From Desulfosarcina alkanivorans (GTDB taxonomy: Bacteria; Desulfobacterota; Desulfobacteria; Desulfobacterales; Desulfosarcinaceae): a stretch of DNA of 64,000 nt. Shown piece after piece: positions 16,465 to 27,400 of this stretch. Numbering within the stretch: the first letter of the stretch is position 1; each line of letters starts with the position of its first letter. Under the pieces are notes generated by a model, which saw only the letters and a program-made list of their open reading frames with translations, ran no database searches and had not been told where the DNA came from. The translations under genes were made by a program, and so were the position numbers. The DNA is taken from the NCBI RefSeq assembly GCF_009688945.1, contig NZ_AP021874.1, positions 2,480,001 to 2,544,000 of the forward strand. Direction: 5' to 3'.

Positions 16465-16473
16465 GAGGCTCCC

Positions 16474-18129
16474 ATGGCACAGCAGCAATTGCAGAACCTG
16501 ACCCTGGGGCAGATCCTCGACCGCACGGTGGCCGCCCACGCGGACCGCGACGCCATGATTTACGTGGACCGTGATTTCAGGCTCACCTATGGTGAATTCG
16601 GACGGGTGGTGGATCAACTGGCCAAAGGGCTCATGGCCCTGGGGGTAAAAAAAGACGAAAAGGTGGCCGTCTGGGCCACGAACATCCCCTACTGGGTCGC
16701 CCTCCAGTTTGCCACGGCCAAGATCGGGGCCGTACTGCTCACGGTCAACACCAACTACAAAACCGCCGAACTGGCCTACCTGCTCGAACAGTCCGATACC
16801 GAAACCCTGTTCATCATCGACGGCTATCAGGACACCGATTACATCGGGACCGTGTATGACCTGGTGCCGGAACTGAAGGTCCAGGAGCGGGGGCGGCTGG
16901 AAAGCGCCCGCTTCCCGCATTTGAAACGCGTCTGTTTTCTGGGCCAGGAGAAACATCGCGGCATGTACAGCCTGCCGGAAATCATGGCGCTGGAACCCCT
17001 GGTGACCGACGGCGAATACGAGGGCCGGCAGGCCGGTCTGGACGCCCACGACGTGGTCAACATGCAATACACCTCCGGCACGACCGGATTTCCCAAGGGC
17101 GTCATGCTCTCCCATCACAACATCGGCAACAACGGCTGGTGGATCGGTGAGAACCAGGGCTTCACCGAACAGGACCGGCTTTGCCTGCCCGTGCCCCTGT
17201 TCCACTGTTTCGGATGCGTGCTGGGCGTGCTGGCCGCCGTCAGCCATGGCGCCGCCATGGTGATACTGGAAAAATTCGACCCCGTCCAGGTCATGGCCTC
17301 GGTGGAGGAGGAACGCTGCACGGCCCTGTACGGCGTGCCCACCATGTTTATCGCCGTGCTGGAGCACCGCCTGTTCGACAAATTCGACTTCTCCTCCCTG
17401 CGCACCGGCATCATGGCCGGCTCCCCCTGCCCGGTACCGGTGATGCGCCAGGTGATCGACCGGATGAACATGAATGAGATCACCATCTGCTACGGGCTGA
17501 CCGAGAATTCGCCGGTGATGACCCAGACCCTGCCGGACGACGACATCAAGCGGCGTACGGAAACCGTGGGCCGGGCCATGCCGCAGATCGAGGTCAAAAT
17601 CGTGGACCCGCAGACCGGCACCCCGCTGCCGCCCGGGCAGCAGGGAGAGGTGTGCTGCCGGGGCTACAGCGTGATGAAGGGCTACTACAAGATGGCCGAT
17701 GCCACGGCCAAGGCCATCGACAGTGACGGCTGGCTGCATTCCGGCGACCTGGGGGTCCTGGACGCGGACGGCTACCTGGCCATTACCGGCCGCCACAAGG
17801 ATATGATCATCCGCGGCGGTGAGAATATCTACCCCCGGGAAATCGAGGAGTTTCTCTTCGGCATGGAGGGCATTGTGGACGTCCAGGTGGTGGGCGTTCC
17901 CAGCAAAAAGTATGGCGAGGAGGTGGGGGCCTTCATCATTCTGAAGGACGGCGCCGACGTCACCGAAAGCGACGTGAAGGATTTCTGCCGGGGTCAGATC
18001 GCCCGCTACAAGATCCCCAAGTACGTGGCCTTCGTCGACAGCTTCCCGCTGACCGCCAGCGGCAAGGTTCAGAAATACAAACTCCAGGAGCAGTCCCTTG
18101 AATGCTTCCCCGATGCCGGCGCCGGTTGA
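16474..18129 (+). CDS. AMP-binding acyl-CoA ligase
   Basis: A 551-residue adenylate-forming enzyme with AGGAGG six bases before the ATG. The P-loop is [18 protein letters not shown]. The adenine-binding YGLTENSP, the GWLHSGDLG core and the C-terminal [16 protein letters not shown] and SGKVQKYKL with the catalytic Lys are all present. It should convert a carboxylic acid (probably medium- or long-chain fatty, from resemblance to FadD-type proteins) and CoA to acyl-CoA with ATP. It is coupled to the cupin regulator upstream, and its 3' end overlaps the HAD/AIRS gene. Confidence 0.93.
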   Translation: MAQQQLQNLTLGQILDRTVAAHADRDAMIYVDRDFRLTYGEFGRVVDQLAKGLMALGVKKDEKVAVWATNIPYWVALQFATAKIGAVLLTVNTNYKTAELAYLLEQSDTETLFIIDGYQDTDYIGTVYDLVPELKVQERGRLESARFPHLKRVCFLGQEKHRGMYSLPEIMALEPLVTDGEYEGRQAGLDAHDVVNMQYTSGTTGFPKGVMLSHHNIGNNGWWIGENQGFTEQDRLCLPVPLFHCFGCVLGVLAAVSHGAAMVILEKFDPVQVMASVEEERCTALYGVPTMFIAVLEHRLFDKFDFSSLRTGIMAGSPCPVPVMRQVIDRMNMNEITICYGLTENSPVMTQTLPDDDIKRRTETVGRAMPQIEVKIVDPQTGTPLPPGQQGEVCCRGYSVMKGYYKMADATAKAIDSDGWLHSGDLGVLDADGYLAITGRHKDMIIRGGENIYPREIEEFLFGMEGIVDVQVVGVPSKKYGEEVGAFIILKDGADVTESDVKDFCRGQIARYKIPKYVAFVDSFPLTASGKVQKYKLQEQSLECFPDAGAG

Positions 18130-19750
18130 CGCCGTGGCCGCCGAGCCTTACCGTATCGACGCGGTGCTGTTCGATTTTGACGGCACGCTGACCCGGCCCG
18201 GCAGCCTTGATTTTTCCTTGATCAGGCAGGCCATCGGCTGCCCTGACGGCATGCCCGTACTGGAATTCATGGCCGGTGTCGAAGACGACCGCCGTCGGGC
18301 GGACATGGCCCGGCAGCTGGACCGCTTCGAGCTGGACGGGGCGACGGCATCCCGGCCCAACAGCGGCGCCGAGCGGCTGGTGGCGGCCATTCGAAAGGCC
18401 GGCCTGCCGGTGGGCATTCTGACCCGCAACAGCCGGGCATCCGTGCTCAAGGCGCTGGAAAACTTCCCCAACCTGTCCATGGACGACGTCCATGTCCTGG
18501 TCACCCGGGAGGACCCGGTCGAGATCAAACCCTCCGGGGAGGGCGTGCTGCTGGCTGCCGGGAAAATGGGTGTGGACCCGGCCCACGTGCTGGTCGTCGG
18601 TGATTTCCACTTTGACATGCTGGCCGGGGACAACGCCGGGTCCCTGACCGCCTTCCTGTCCAACGGCCGCCCGGTTCCGGCCGATATCCGCTGCCGTTTT
18701 GAGGTCGATCGCCTGTTGGACCTGGAAGCGATTATCGAAGACGGACTGACGCTGCCGGCCGGCAAACTGCCCAACCCGTTTCTCGAAACCCTCCTGGCCC
18801 GCTACCGCATTGAGGACCCGTCTGTGATCGTGGGGCCCTCGGTGGGCGAGGACACCGCAGCCGTGGACATCGAAGGGGAGTCGGTGCTGGTGCTCAAGAC
18901 CGACCCCATCACGTTTGCCACCGAATCCATCGGCCGGTATGCCGTATCGGTGAATGCCAATGATCTGGCCACGGCCGGAACCGCCGCCCGCTGGATGCTG
19001 GCCACCCTCCTGCTTCCCGTCGGCTTCTCCCGGTCCCAGGTGCGCCGGATCTTTGCCGACCTGCACGATGCCTGCACGGCCGGGGGCATCACCCTGTGCG
19101 GGGGACACACGGAGATCACCGATGCCGTCCGCCGGCCGGTGGTGGCCGGCATGATGGCCGGCACGGTCGCCCGCAGGGACCTGATCCATAAACAGCAGAT
19201 GGCCCCCGGCGACCGGGTGCTGGTGACCAAGGGGGTTGCCGTGGAAGGCACCGCCATCATCGCCGCGGAATTCAGGGAACTGCTTCTGGAAAAAGGAATG
19301 ACGGAAGCCGAAATCAATGCCTGCATCCGGTTTCAAGCCATGATCAGCATTCTGCCGGAAGCACGGATTGCCTGGGCCAACGGCGGCGTGTCGGCCCTTC
19401 ACGACGTTACCGAGGGGGGAATCGCCACGGCCCTGGCAGAATTGAGCCAGGCCGGCGCCCGGGGAATCCACGTCCGGCGCGACCGGTTGCCGGTTTATCC
19501 CCAGACCCGCCGGATGGGGGAGATGCTGGGCATCGACCCGTTAGGGCTTATCGGCTCGGGAAGCCTTTTGATCTGCTGCCGGCCGGACGACGCCCCCCGC
19601 CTGTTATCCGAACTGGAGAAAAACGACATTGCCGTTGCCGATATCGGTGCGGTAACACCGGACCCGCCGGGCATCCGTGCCGAGGCAAACGGGGCACCGG
19701 TGCCATGGCCGCGGTTCGATGTGGATGAAATTACGCGCCTGTTCGCCTAA
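18098..19750 (+). CDS. HAD hydrolase - AIR-synthase-like fusion
   Basis: A 550-residue protein starting at TTG 18098, inside the end of the ligase gene, with AGGAG seven bases upstream; ATG 18113 is an alternative. The N-terminus is a HAD phosphatase ([34 protein letters not shown]; about residues 15-210). From about residue 235 it is an AIR-synthase/HypE-type ATPase ([53 protein letters not shown]). The HypE Cys-terminated tail is absent, so it is not a standard hydrogenase maturation protein. The fusion suggests synthesis plus dephosphorylation of a small phosphorylated intermediate. Substrate unknown. Confidence 0.82.
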   Translation: MNASPMPAPVDAVAAEPYRIDAVLFDFDGTLTRPGSLDFSLIRQAIGCPDGMPVLEFMAGVEDDRRRADMARQLDRFELDGATASRPNSGAERLVAAIRKAGLPVGILTRNSRASVLKALENFPNLSMDDVHVLVTREDPVEIKPSGEGVLLAAGKMGVDPAHVLVVGDFHFDMLAGDNAGSLTAFLSNGRPVPADIRCRFEVDRLLDLEAIIEDGLTLPAGKLPNPFLETLLARYRIEDPSVIVGPSVGEDTAAVDIEGESVLVLKTDPITFATESIGRYAVSVNANDLATAGTAARWMLATLLLPVGFSRSQVRRIFADLHDACTAGGITLCGGHTEITDAVRRPVVAGMMAGTVARRDLIHKQQMAPGDRVLVTKGVAVEGTAIIAAEFRELLLEKGMTEAEINACIRFQAMISILPEARIAWANGGVSALHDVTEGGIATALAELSQAGARGIHVRRDRLPVYPQTRRMGEMLGIDPLGLIGSGSLLICCRPDDAPRLLSELEKNDIAVADIGAVTPDPPGIRAEANGAPVPWPRFDVDEITRLFA

Positions 19751-22020
19751 GGGCCTGTCGGACCGGATTCGGTCCCGGTTCCGTCAGACCGGTGAGAGGG
19801 GTGGATCACGACGGGCTGCCGATGGATCTGCCTGGTCTTTTCCCATACGATCAGCACCAGAATCAGCAGGGCGGCACCAAGACCGATCGTCATTCCCCGT
19901 CCTTTTTCAAAAAACGCCCTTTTTTCAGCAGCCGTAGCGATAAAACACCCGCCCCCGCCGCCGCCACCGGAACCCGATGAAGCCGTGCCGACCGCCCGCG
20001 GGGTGGTGGCCGCCGTTTCATTGGAATAGCCGGTGCGGTCGCCGCCGCTCAGGGTGAGCACCCGGTAAATGTAGGTGGTGCCGTCGGACAGACCGGTGTC
20101 GACATAATCGAATTCATCCGTTCCCACGATGGCGATGGTGGAATAGTCGCTGCCTGAATCGGGCCGGCGCTGGATCTCGAATCCTGAGTCCACCGGATCC
20201 CCAACGGTCCAGTCCAGATCGATCCGGTCCGTCGCCGCCGCCCGGGAGCGGAGGTCCACCGCCGCCACCGATACCATGGCCTGGTAGCCGTTGATCCGGC
20301 CGCCGGTGGCCACGAATCCCTCCAGCTGGGGCTTGCGGTCGACCGTGGATTCGATCAGCAGCTTGACTTCCGTCGGCGTCAGCGTCGGCTTCTGGACCAT
20401 GATCAGGGCAGCGGTGCCGGAAACATAGGCCGCAGCCATGGATGTTCCCTGATAATACTGGTAGGCATCGATCCCTTGGCCGGTGTCGGCACAGGTGATG
20501 GCCAGGTTGTCGATAAGGTACCCGTCGGCCGTGCCGGAACCGTCGCTGATGAACCGGAAACGGATGGAAAGCGACGCCGCACCGTCGTAAGCCTGCAGGT
20601 CGGCAACCGCCAGCTGCCAGGTGCCGATGGTCCCGGAAATGGACTCCGCTGGGCCGTCGTCCAGCCCGACCCACAGCCGGTTCCATGTGGTCCCGTCCGT
20701 CGAGGCTTCCACCACGAGGCGGTCACCGTCGCCGGCGGTGCTGCCGATGACGCTGAAGTCGAGGCGGGCGCCGGAAATGCCGGCCAGGCTCAAGGTCTCC
20801 AGACGGGCCCATGCATCCATATCGTCCGCATAAGCGCCGGCAGGGCTTTCGGTCAGCACCTCATTGCCGTAAATGGATTGAAGCCCCCAGGCACCGTCGG
20901 CAACCCAATGGGTGTCGTCGGAAAAATCGTCCTCGAACAACGTCCGCCGGGCCGGCACGGTGCTGTAGATCCCAGTGCCCGGCGCCGCCACATCGGCCCG
21001 GCTGTCGCTGTAATTGGTGAAGGCGGCGGGAAAATCGTCGGCATCCGATGCGGCGACGGAGAGAATGGCGGCGCTGTCGTAGCTGGCCGGGTAGGTTGGC
21101 ACCACGTCCAGGTTGTTGCCACCGTTGCCGGCTGCACAAACCACCAGGGCATCCGCGGCATCGATGGCATCTTTCAGCGCCTGACTGTAGTCACCACCGC
21201 CCCAGCTCAGGTTGATCACGTCGGCACCGTTGGCCGCCGCGTACTCGATGGCCGCGATGGCATCGGCGGTGGTGCCGTAGTCCGCGGCGGTAATATAGCG
21301 CAGGGGCATGATGCTCACCCGCCAGCACACGCCGGCCACGCCCATGCCGTTATTGCCCACGGCGCCGATGATCCCGGCCACGTGGGTGCCGTGGCCGTGG
21401 GTGTCCACGGGTCGGTTGTCACCGTCGGCAAAATCCCACCCATGCACATCGTCCACATACCCGTTGCCGTCGTCGTCGATACCGTTGTCCGGCGTTTCGC
21501 CCGGATGGGTCCAGATGTTGGCCGCCAGGTCCGGGTGGGTCGCATCCACGCCGCTGTCAACCACCGCCACCACGATGTCCCTGCTGCCGGTTTCCAGCTC
21601 CCATGCCTGGTCCGCGTCCATGTCCGCATCTGTTGTTCCGTCGGTGCCGTCGTTGACCAATGCCCACAGGCGGTGCATCTCGGCGTCATCGGGGAGGGCC
21701 TGGAGGCGATAGCGGTAGTTGGGTTCGGCGTACAGGACATCCGGGTCGGATCGATAGAGCGCCACGGCCTGATCGACCGTCATGTCGGCCGGCAGCCTGA
21801 CCTTGCGGACACCGCTGGCCCTGAAGGCCTGAACGGTGGACAGCCCCCGGGCGGCACGGTCACCGGCCCGCTTTCCGGGTGCCCGGTTCTGCCGGTATTT
21901 GACCAGCACTTCGCCATCCACATGGGATCGGCGGGGCGGGGCGGCGGCGGTCGCCGGCGAACCGAGCGCCAGCAACAGGGTTGCGGTAAGAATTCCCTTC
22001 AGAATTTGAGTGGTCTGCAT
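19747..22020 (-). CDS. Subtilisin-like S8 protease with CFI-box C-terminal anchor
   Basis: A 757-residue exported protease from ATG 22020 (GGAG seven bases upstream). A signal peptide is followed by a propeptide and an S8 domain with Asp in VVAVVDSGVDATHPD, His in THGHGTHVAGI, Asn in CAAGNGGNN, and Ser in GTSMAAAYVSGTAAL. About 170 residues of a beta-sandwich are inserted before the Ser region. A fibronectin-III-like domain follows, then Gly-rich linker, CFIATAA and a membrane segment with basic end: the CFI-box C-terminal sorting type. It diverges from the sigma-54 regulator and may process the neighbouring surface proteins. Confidence 0.93.
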   Translation of the reverse strand: MQTTQILKGILTATLLLALGSPATAAAPPRRSHVDGEVLVKYRQNRAPGKRAGDRAARGLSTVQAFRASGVRKVRLPADMTVDQAVALYRSDPDVLYAEPNYRYRLQALPDDAEMHRLWALVNDGTDGTTDADMDADQAWELETGSRDIVVAVVDSGVDATHPDLAANIWTHPGETPDNGIDDDGNGYVDDVHGWDFADGDNRPVDTHGHGTHVAGIIGAVGNNGMGVAGVCWRVSIMPLRYITAADYGTTADAIAAIEYAAANGADVINLSWGGGDYSQALKDAIDAADALVVCAAGNGGNNLDVVPTYPASYDSAAILSVAASDADDFPAAFTNYSDSRADVAAPGTGIYSTVPARRTLFEDDFSDDTHWVADGAWGLQSIYGNEVLTESPAGAYADDMDAWARLETLSLAGISGARLDFSVIGSTAGDGDRLVVEASTDGTTWNRLWVGLDDGPAESISGTIGTWQLAVADLQAYDGAASLSIRFRFISDGSGTADGYLIDNLAITCADTGQGIDAYQYYQGTSMAAAYVSGTAALIMVQKPTLTPTEVKLLIESTVDRKPQLEGFVATGGRINGYQAMVSVAAVDLRSRAAATDRIDLDWTVGDPVDSGFEIQRRPDSGSDYSTIAIVGTDEFDYVDTGLSDGTTYIYRVLTLSGGDRTGYSNETAATTPRAVGTASSGSGGGGGGGCFIATAAEKRAFFEKGRGMTIGLGAALLILVLIVWEKTRQIHRQPVVIHPSHRSDGTGTESGPTGP

Positions 22021-22194
22021 GTTCCGTCTCCGGTGCTTCGGGTGAGCGTGACGCGCCAATTGTCAGTTATGAGATTCAGTGAAAATGGGTGCTGAAAACG
22101 TCTCGTTCAAAGGGCTTATCGGCACCGGGCGCAAGGACTTGAGCCGACAATGGGTCCAAATTTCCAGGCGCTGCAGGTTGGGGTGGGACGACGG

Positions 22195-22221
22195 TTGACA
22201 CACATATTTTTTTCCTATAAT
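22195..22221 (+). promoter_or_regulatory. Near-consensus sigma-70 promoter for the NtrC-type regulator
   Basis: TTGACA at 22195-22200 and TATAAT at 22216-22221 with a 15-base spacer, shorter than the usual 17; TAATAA at 22218-22223 gives 17. It lies in the AT-rich gap between the divergent protease and regulator genes. It fits a constitutive promoter for the activator gene. Confidence 0.6.
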
Positions 22222-22308
22222 AATATGTGGTTAACGAACAGCGAAACGATGCGTCTGCAGGCGAAAACGTATTCTGGACTTCACTCTCTGGATGGTAAAG
22301 GATTCTCC

Positions 22309-23793
22309 ATGGGCAACGTACTGGTCATCGACGATGATGCAGCGGTCTGCGATGCACTGTCTGAACTTCTCTCCCACATGGGACATATTGTCGATACGGC
22401 CATGCGCCGTGAAAGCGGCCTGGAGCAGGCCACGTCCCACGCCTATGACGTCATCCTCCTGGACGTAAAAATGCCGGACGGCAACGGGCTGGACCTGCTG
22501 CCCCGTCTGAAAGCCCTTCCCAGCGACCCCGAGGTGATTATCGTCACCGGCTACGGCACGGCCAAGGCAGCCGAATTCGCCCTCAAAAACGGCGCCTGGG
22601 ACTACCTGGAAAAAAAAGCGTCGGTGGAAGAGCTGATCGCCTCCATCAACCGGGCGTTTCACTATCAGAAAGAGAAACGGGGCAGCGAACCCCTGGCGCC
22701 CGTCAAGCGGGAGCGCATCATCGGCAACAGCCCCAATATGCGCCCCTGCTTCGACCTGCTGGCCCAGGCCGCCGCCAGTGAAGTCAATGTACTGATCACC
22801 GGAGAGACCGGAACCGGAAAAGAACTTTTTGCCAGGGCCATCCACACCAACAGCCCCCGCGCCGCCCATGGCACGGTGGCGGCGGCGCCCCTGAAACGAA
22901 ACCCCCGTGCGGAAAAAAATTTTGTGGTGGTGGACTGTGCCGCCCTGCCCGAAACCCTCGTGGAGAGCGTGCTCTTTGGTCACGAGAAAGGGGCCTTCAC
23001 CGGAGCCGACCAGGCCCAGGACGGGCTGGTGGCCCAGGCCGACGGGGGAACCCTCTTCCTGGACGAGGTGGGCGAACTGCCCCTTCCCGTCCAGAAAAAT
23101 TTTTTGCGGGTGCTCCAGGAAAAACGCTATCGGCCGGTGGGATCGAAACGGGAAAGAAAAAGCAATTTCCGGCTGGTTGCCGCGACGCACCGGGACCTGG
23201 ACCAGCTGCAGCAGGACGACATGTTCCGCCAGGACCTGCTTTTTCGCCTGCGCGCACTGACCATCGAGTTGCCGCCGTTGCGCGACCGCAGGGAAGATAT
23301 CAAGGAACTGGTCCGGCACCACACGGCACGCCTGTGCCGCAGCTACAAAATGGGGCCCAAGGAGTTTGCACCGGATCTGCTCGAAGCCCTGATGTCCTAC
23401 CCATGGCCCGGCAACGTCAGGGAACTGGTAAACACCATCGACAGCATGCTGGCCGTTGCCGGACAGGACAGCACCCTGTTCCCCAAACATCTGCCCCTGC
23501 ACATCCGGGTGAAGATCGTCTGCAACTCCTTCAAGGGACAGGGATCCGAACCCGAAACGGAGCCGCCCTGCACCGACGCCTCCGCAACGGAGGTCGAATC
23601 GCTGGTCAGTTTCAAGGAATACCGCATGAAGGCCGAAAAAAAGTACCTGGAAGACCTCATGGCCGGCACCTGCCGAAATATCGCCAAGGCATGCAAAATT
23701 TCAGGCATTTCTCGATCCCGCCTTTACGAACTGCTCACCAAGCATCAAATTGGCGACCCCGCCGAGGACAACGCCAGCCAGCAGGCCGGCTGA
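22309..23793 (+). CDS. Sigma-54-dependent response regulator (NtrC family)
   Basis: A 494-residue protein; the start is chosen at ATG 22309, where the receiver domain begins directly ([14 protein letters not shown]). The receiver has phosphoacceptor Asp in [10 protein letters not shown] and Thr/Lys in [11 protein letters not shown] and LEKKAS. The AAA+ domain has Walker A GETGTGKE, the sigma-54-contacting loop GAFTGA, and Walker [14 protein letters not shown]. The C-terminus carries a Fis-type helix-turn-helix ([19 protein letters not shown]). No histidine kinase gene is adjacent, so it is an orphan here. It sits directly upstream of a sigma-54 promoter and probably activates that operon. Confidence 0.95.
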   Translation: MGNVLVIDDDAAVCDALSELLSHMGHIVDTAMRRESGLEQATSHAYDVILLDVKMPDGNGLDLLPRLKALPSDPEVIIVTGYGTAKAAEFALKNGAWDYLEKKASVEELIASINRAFHYQKEKRGSEPLAPVKRERIIGNSPNMRPCFDLLAQAAASEVNVLITGETGTGKELFARAIHTNSPRAAHGTVAAAPLKRNPRAEKNFVVVDCAALPETLVESVLFGHEKGAFTGADQAQDGLVAQADGGTLFLDEVGELPLPVQKNFLRVLQEKRYRPVGSKRERKSNFRLVAATHRDLDQLQQDDMFRQDLLFRLRALTIELPPLRDRREDIKELVRHHTARLCRSYKMGPKEFAPDLLEALMSYPWPGNVRELVNTIDSMLAVAGQDSTLFPKHLPLHIRVKIVCNSFKGQGSEPETEPPCTDASATEVESLVSFKEYRMKAEKKYLEDLMAGTCRNIAKACKISGISRSRLYELLTKHQIGDPAEDNASQQAG

Positions 23794-23851
23794 GGTCGGA
23801 TCGCTGCCGGGTAAAATTTGTCGAAAGGCCATTTCCGGCTTTCCGGACCCC

Positions 23852-23867
23852 GTCCGAAAAATCGGAC
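23852..23867. promoter_or_regulatory. Dyad, possible activator-binding site
   Basis: Perfect inverted repeat GTCCGA-AAAA-TCGGAC. It is about 100 bases upstream of the -24 element at 23966, the usual distance for an NtrC-type upstream activating site. It could instead be a terminator stem for the regulator gene, but no T tract follows. The binding role is inferred from position only. Confidence 0.4.
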
Positions 23868-23963
23868 ACGGTTAGCCTCCCCGCCTTGCCGTATTTTTGA
23901 TGCACCCCACCGCTAAAAAATATAAACACCTGATATAATTATTTTAATTTTAATTTTTCAGTT

Positions 23964-23980
23964 CAGGCACGGTTGTTGCC
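23964..23980 (+). promoter_or_regulatory. Sigma-54 (-24/-12) promoter
   Basis: GGCAC (23966-23970), five bases, then TTGCC (23976-23980). GG and GC are separated by exactly 10 bases, as sigma-54 promoters require, and it differs little from TGGCAC-N5-TTGC. It lies after an AT-rich stretch (about 23925-23960). Transcription would start near 23991, 43 bases before the first gene of the DUF11 operon. Confidence 0.8.
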
Positions 23981-24033
23981 ATTCTCCTTCCTGTTGAGCA
24001 TTCCAACAGAAACCGCAGAAGGAGAGCAACACG

Positions 24034-24447
24034 ATGCTGCTGTTATACGCAAAAGTCCAAAACGGAGTTACCCGGGCGCTGAAGCCGATCCTGAACGGCA
24101 GGTCCCCCGGCGTGGGTCTGGAAACCTATGCGGATCTGAACGACCTGTTCGATCGTCTCCACAAGCCGCGGTTTAATCTCGAAATCGGCATCCTGGACAT
24201 TGCCAGCGAAGGGGAACTGGACCGCCTGCTCACCATCAGGGAACTGCTCTCGGACATGCGCCTGGTGCTGGTGCTGCCCGACAAAAACCCGCACACCGTT
24301 GCCAAGGCCCATGCCCTGGCGCCCCGCTTTATCACCTTCGCCGATGCCGGTATCGCCCCCCTGGCATCGGTCATCAGCAAGATGCTGGCATGCCGGACCA
24401 TGCCGATGACCGCCCCGCCAGCGGCCCCGGAAACCGCCTGTCACTGA
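24034..24447 (+). CDS. Pseudo-receiver-like small protein
   Basis: A 137-residue cytoplasmic protein, first gene after the sigma-54 promoter, with AAGGAG nine bases before the ATG. The fold pattern resembles a response-regulator receiver (alternating hydrophobic strands: LEIGILDIAS, MRLVLVLPD, RFITFADAG), but the paired acidic residues at the first loop are absent. It is therefore probably not phosphorylated normally. The last 15 residues are a Pro/Ala-rich tail. The next gene starts two bases after its stop, so the two are co-translated. It might regulate assembly or feedback on the activator. Function inferred only. Confidence 0.6.
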   Translation: MLLLYAKVQNGVTRALKPILNGRSPGVGLETYADLNDLFDRLHKPRFNLEIGILDIASEGELDRLLTIRELLSDMRLVLVLPDKNPHTVAKAHALAPRFITFADAGIAPLASVISKMLACRTMPMTAPPAAPETACH

Positions 24448-24448
24448 T

Positions 24449-27400
24449 ATGCACCCGCCGATACGGACATACCCGACGCATCCGCACTGGATCATCGGCC
24501 TGCTGGTCGCACTGATGACCATGGTCGCGCCTCCCTGCCGTGCCGATCTTCGATCGGGTCCGACCTGGTTCGATGCCAATGGCGTTGGAAGCGCACCGGA
24601 CTGGCATTACCGCGCACCCATCACCATTCCGTCCGACAGCGTCGCCAACAGCACCATCCGCATCGACGTCGATTTCGACGCCCTGCTCACCGCCCTGGGC
24701 ATATCCGGCACCTTCGATGCGGACTCCCCCCGCATCGTCAAGGAGGACGGCAGCCTCGCCGCGATCCAGCAATTCACCGACACCGTGTATGCGGGCGGTA
24801 CCGACGAGCCGGGCAACGGCCAGGGGGAAATACGCTTCATCCTCGAGGAGAGCGGGCCATCAACCTGCTACCTCTATTTCGATATTACCGAAAACGGAAC
24901 CAAGGCCCCATGGCCGGCGGCCGATACGATCAACGGAAATTTCGAACTGGACACCGACAACCTGGGTGCCCTGGCCGGATGGGACGTCGATGCCGAGTCG
25001 GGCTTCGATGCCGAGGTCAGACCCGGGGAGACGGTAACCGTAAACGCCGTTTCCACCGACGGCACGCCCCATACCGGGGAGTACGCTTTTCTGCTGGGGT
25101 CGCGCTCCGCAGACGAACCGGTCAGCGCCTCTCCCGCCGTGACGCTCTCACGGTCCATCACCGTTCCTGCATCCAACCCGGGCAGCCTCACCCTGCGATA
25201 CCGTGCGGAAGGCTGGGACAGTTCCGCCGACTACGATTCCCGCTACGATTTTATCCGCATCCGGATCGACGGCGATACCGTGGTGGGGCCCGATGCCGGC
25301 AATTACGCCGGGCAGCCCTATTCACCCAACTACGGAACCGGTTATATCAGCTGGAACGAGCCCGGTTACGGCCGCTACAACTACTGGGACCGGGACACCG
25401 GCGGCGACGCTCACCTCGGCATGGGATTGTCGGCAGGAGACGAACCCTGGTTCGACGTGTCGGCCAGCCTCACTGCCTACGCAGGACAGACGGTCACCCT
25501 GGAGATCACCAGCAATCATGTGCATCAGTATCGCTCGTGGTTCCATGTGGATGACGTGGCGTGGAGTGTGCGGACCCTGTCCCTCGGCGAACCGCAGGCC
25601 TTCGGTGCCGACATCTCCCGCCCGCTGACCGCCTTTCCCGGCAGGTTCCTGTCCATTGCCGCCGTTGTGGATGCCCGGGCCGATTCGGTGTTGGCCGATG
25701 TTTACGATCAGGATGACAATCTGGCGGCCGCCGGCATCGTCCTGTTCGACGACGGCAGCCACGGCGACGCCGCGGCCAATGACGGGATCTGGTCGAACAA
25801 CGGCGCCGACCCGGCCTATCCCACCGTGGCCATCCCATCCGGCGCGGCCATCGGCGGGGTGTGGACAACCGTGGTCCTTGCCCTGGACGGGTCGGGCAAC
25901 CGGGTCTCCGCCACCGACGGCCTGGTGCACAATCCCTCGGTCACCGGAACCGATGAAACCCAGGCCAACTTCTTCAATATCGACGAGCAGGGGTTCACCA
26001 TCATCGAGCCCGTGCCGGATCTGTCCACGTCGACCAAGACCGTGGTCGATCTCAACGGCGGTTCGCTCTATCCGGGCGACGTCCTGGCGTATACCATCAC
26101 CCTGGTCGAATCGGCCGGCATGCCCGCAGCCGACGTCCGGGTCACGGATGTCCTTCCCGCCAGCGTCACCGGATTTAACCTGATCAGCATACCTTCCGAG
26201 GCGGCCGGCACCTTCACCGACGCCACCGGCACCCTGGACGTCTCCGGCATCAGCCTGCCGGGCGGCGGCAGCGACACCATCGTCTTCGAAGTGACGGTAG
26301 GGGCATCGGCCGCCACGGGTGCAACCATCGACAATACGGCCGCCATCACGGTTCCGGGGGGAACGGGTGCCGGTCCAACGGTGTCGTCCCCGCCGGTAAG
26401 CGCGATTCCGGCCACCGGAAACAAACAGCTGTACCTGAGAACCACCACCGCGCTTTCGCGAACACCGCCCGAGGAACCGGGCAGCAATCAGCGCATCGTT
26501 CCAAACAGCAGCCATTCCTGGACGCTGACGCCCGCCCTGCAGCAGGCACTGACGATTCAGGCCGGAACCGTTTCGGTTCCCGTGAGGCTGATGATGAGTC
26601 GTCCGAACCTGGGCAGCAGTAACCGGTCAACGTCCATCGATATCGACGTGAGCGGAATTGGCTCCCTCACCAACATACCGGTCACCGTAGGCGGGTCGGT
26701 CCTTGAGTATAACTTTTCGATCCCGCTGGCGTCGGCACCTCCGTTTTCGCTGCCCCCCGGCACGGCGCCGGTCCTGACCGTCAGCACGTCCAATCGGGCC
26801 ATCCGGGTCTACACGACCTCCGGTGGAACGCCGTCCCGGGTCCTCCTGGGCGTGGACACCGTCATCAACGTGGATTCAGTCGGCTTTTACGACGACGCCT
26901 ATCCCGGCGGCACGGCCGTCGCCTCGGCCCCGCCCGGCAACACCGTGTACGTCCGTTCGGTGATCAGCGACCCCTTCGGCAGCTTTGACATCAGTGGGGC
27001 CTTCCTCACCCTGGAAGCCCCCTCGGGCGGCACCGTGCTGAACGGGGTGGCCATGGACGAAGTGCTGGACAGCGGCGCCGCCACCAAGGTTTTTGAGACC
27101 GCCTATGACCTGCCGGGCTTCGGCAGCGACGGCACCTGGACGGCCACGGTGACCGCCACCGAAGGCACCGAGGGCACCATCATCCACCAGGGGGCGGCCC
27201 CATTGTTCGTGGGCGCGCCCCTGCTCACCGTCTTAAAGTCCGCCAGCAGTACCGCCGCCGGCCCCGGCGACCTGATCACCTACACCGTTCAGGTGGTCAA
27301 CACCGGCACCAGTGCGGCGGTCAACATCGAAATGGACGATGCCATGAGCCCCTACACGGCCCTGCGCATCGCCTATGACGGCACCGGCGCCCTGCCCTTC

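Noticed and set aside
15892..17796. Minus-strand open frame opposite the regulator and ligase genes
   Set aside because: Shadow: the plus strand carries XRE, cupin and AMP-ligase motifs in order.
20476..22095. Long plus-strand open frame opposite the protease
   Set aside because: High GC gives long open shadows. The minus-strand frame has an intact S8 catalytic triad, signal peptide and CFI-box.
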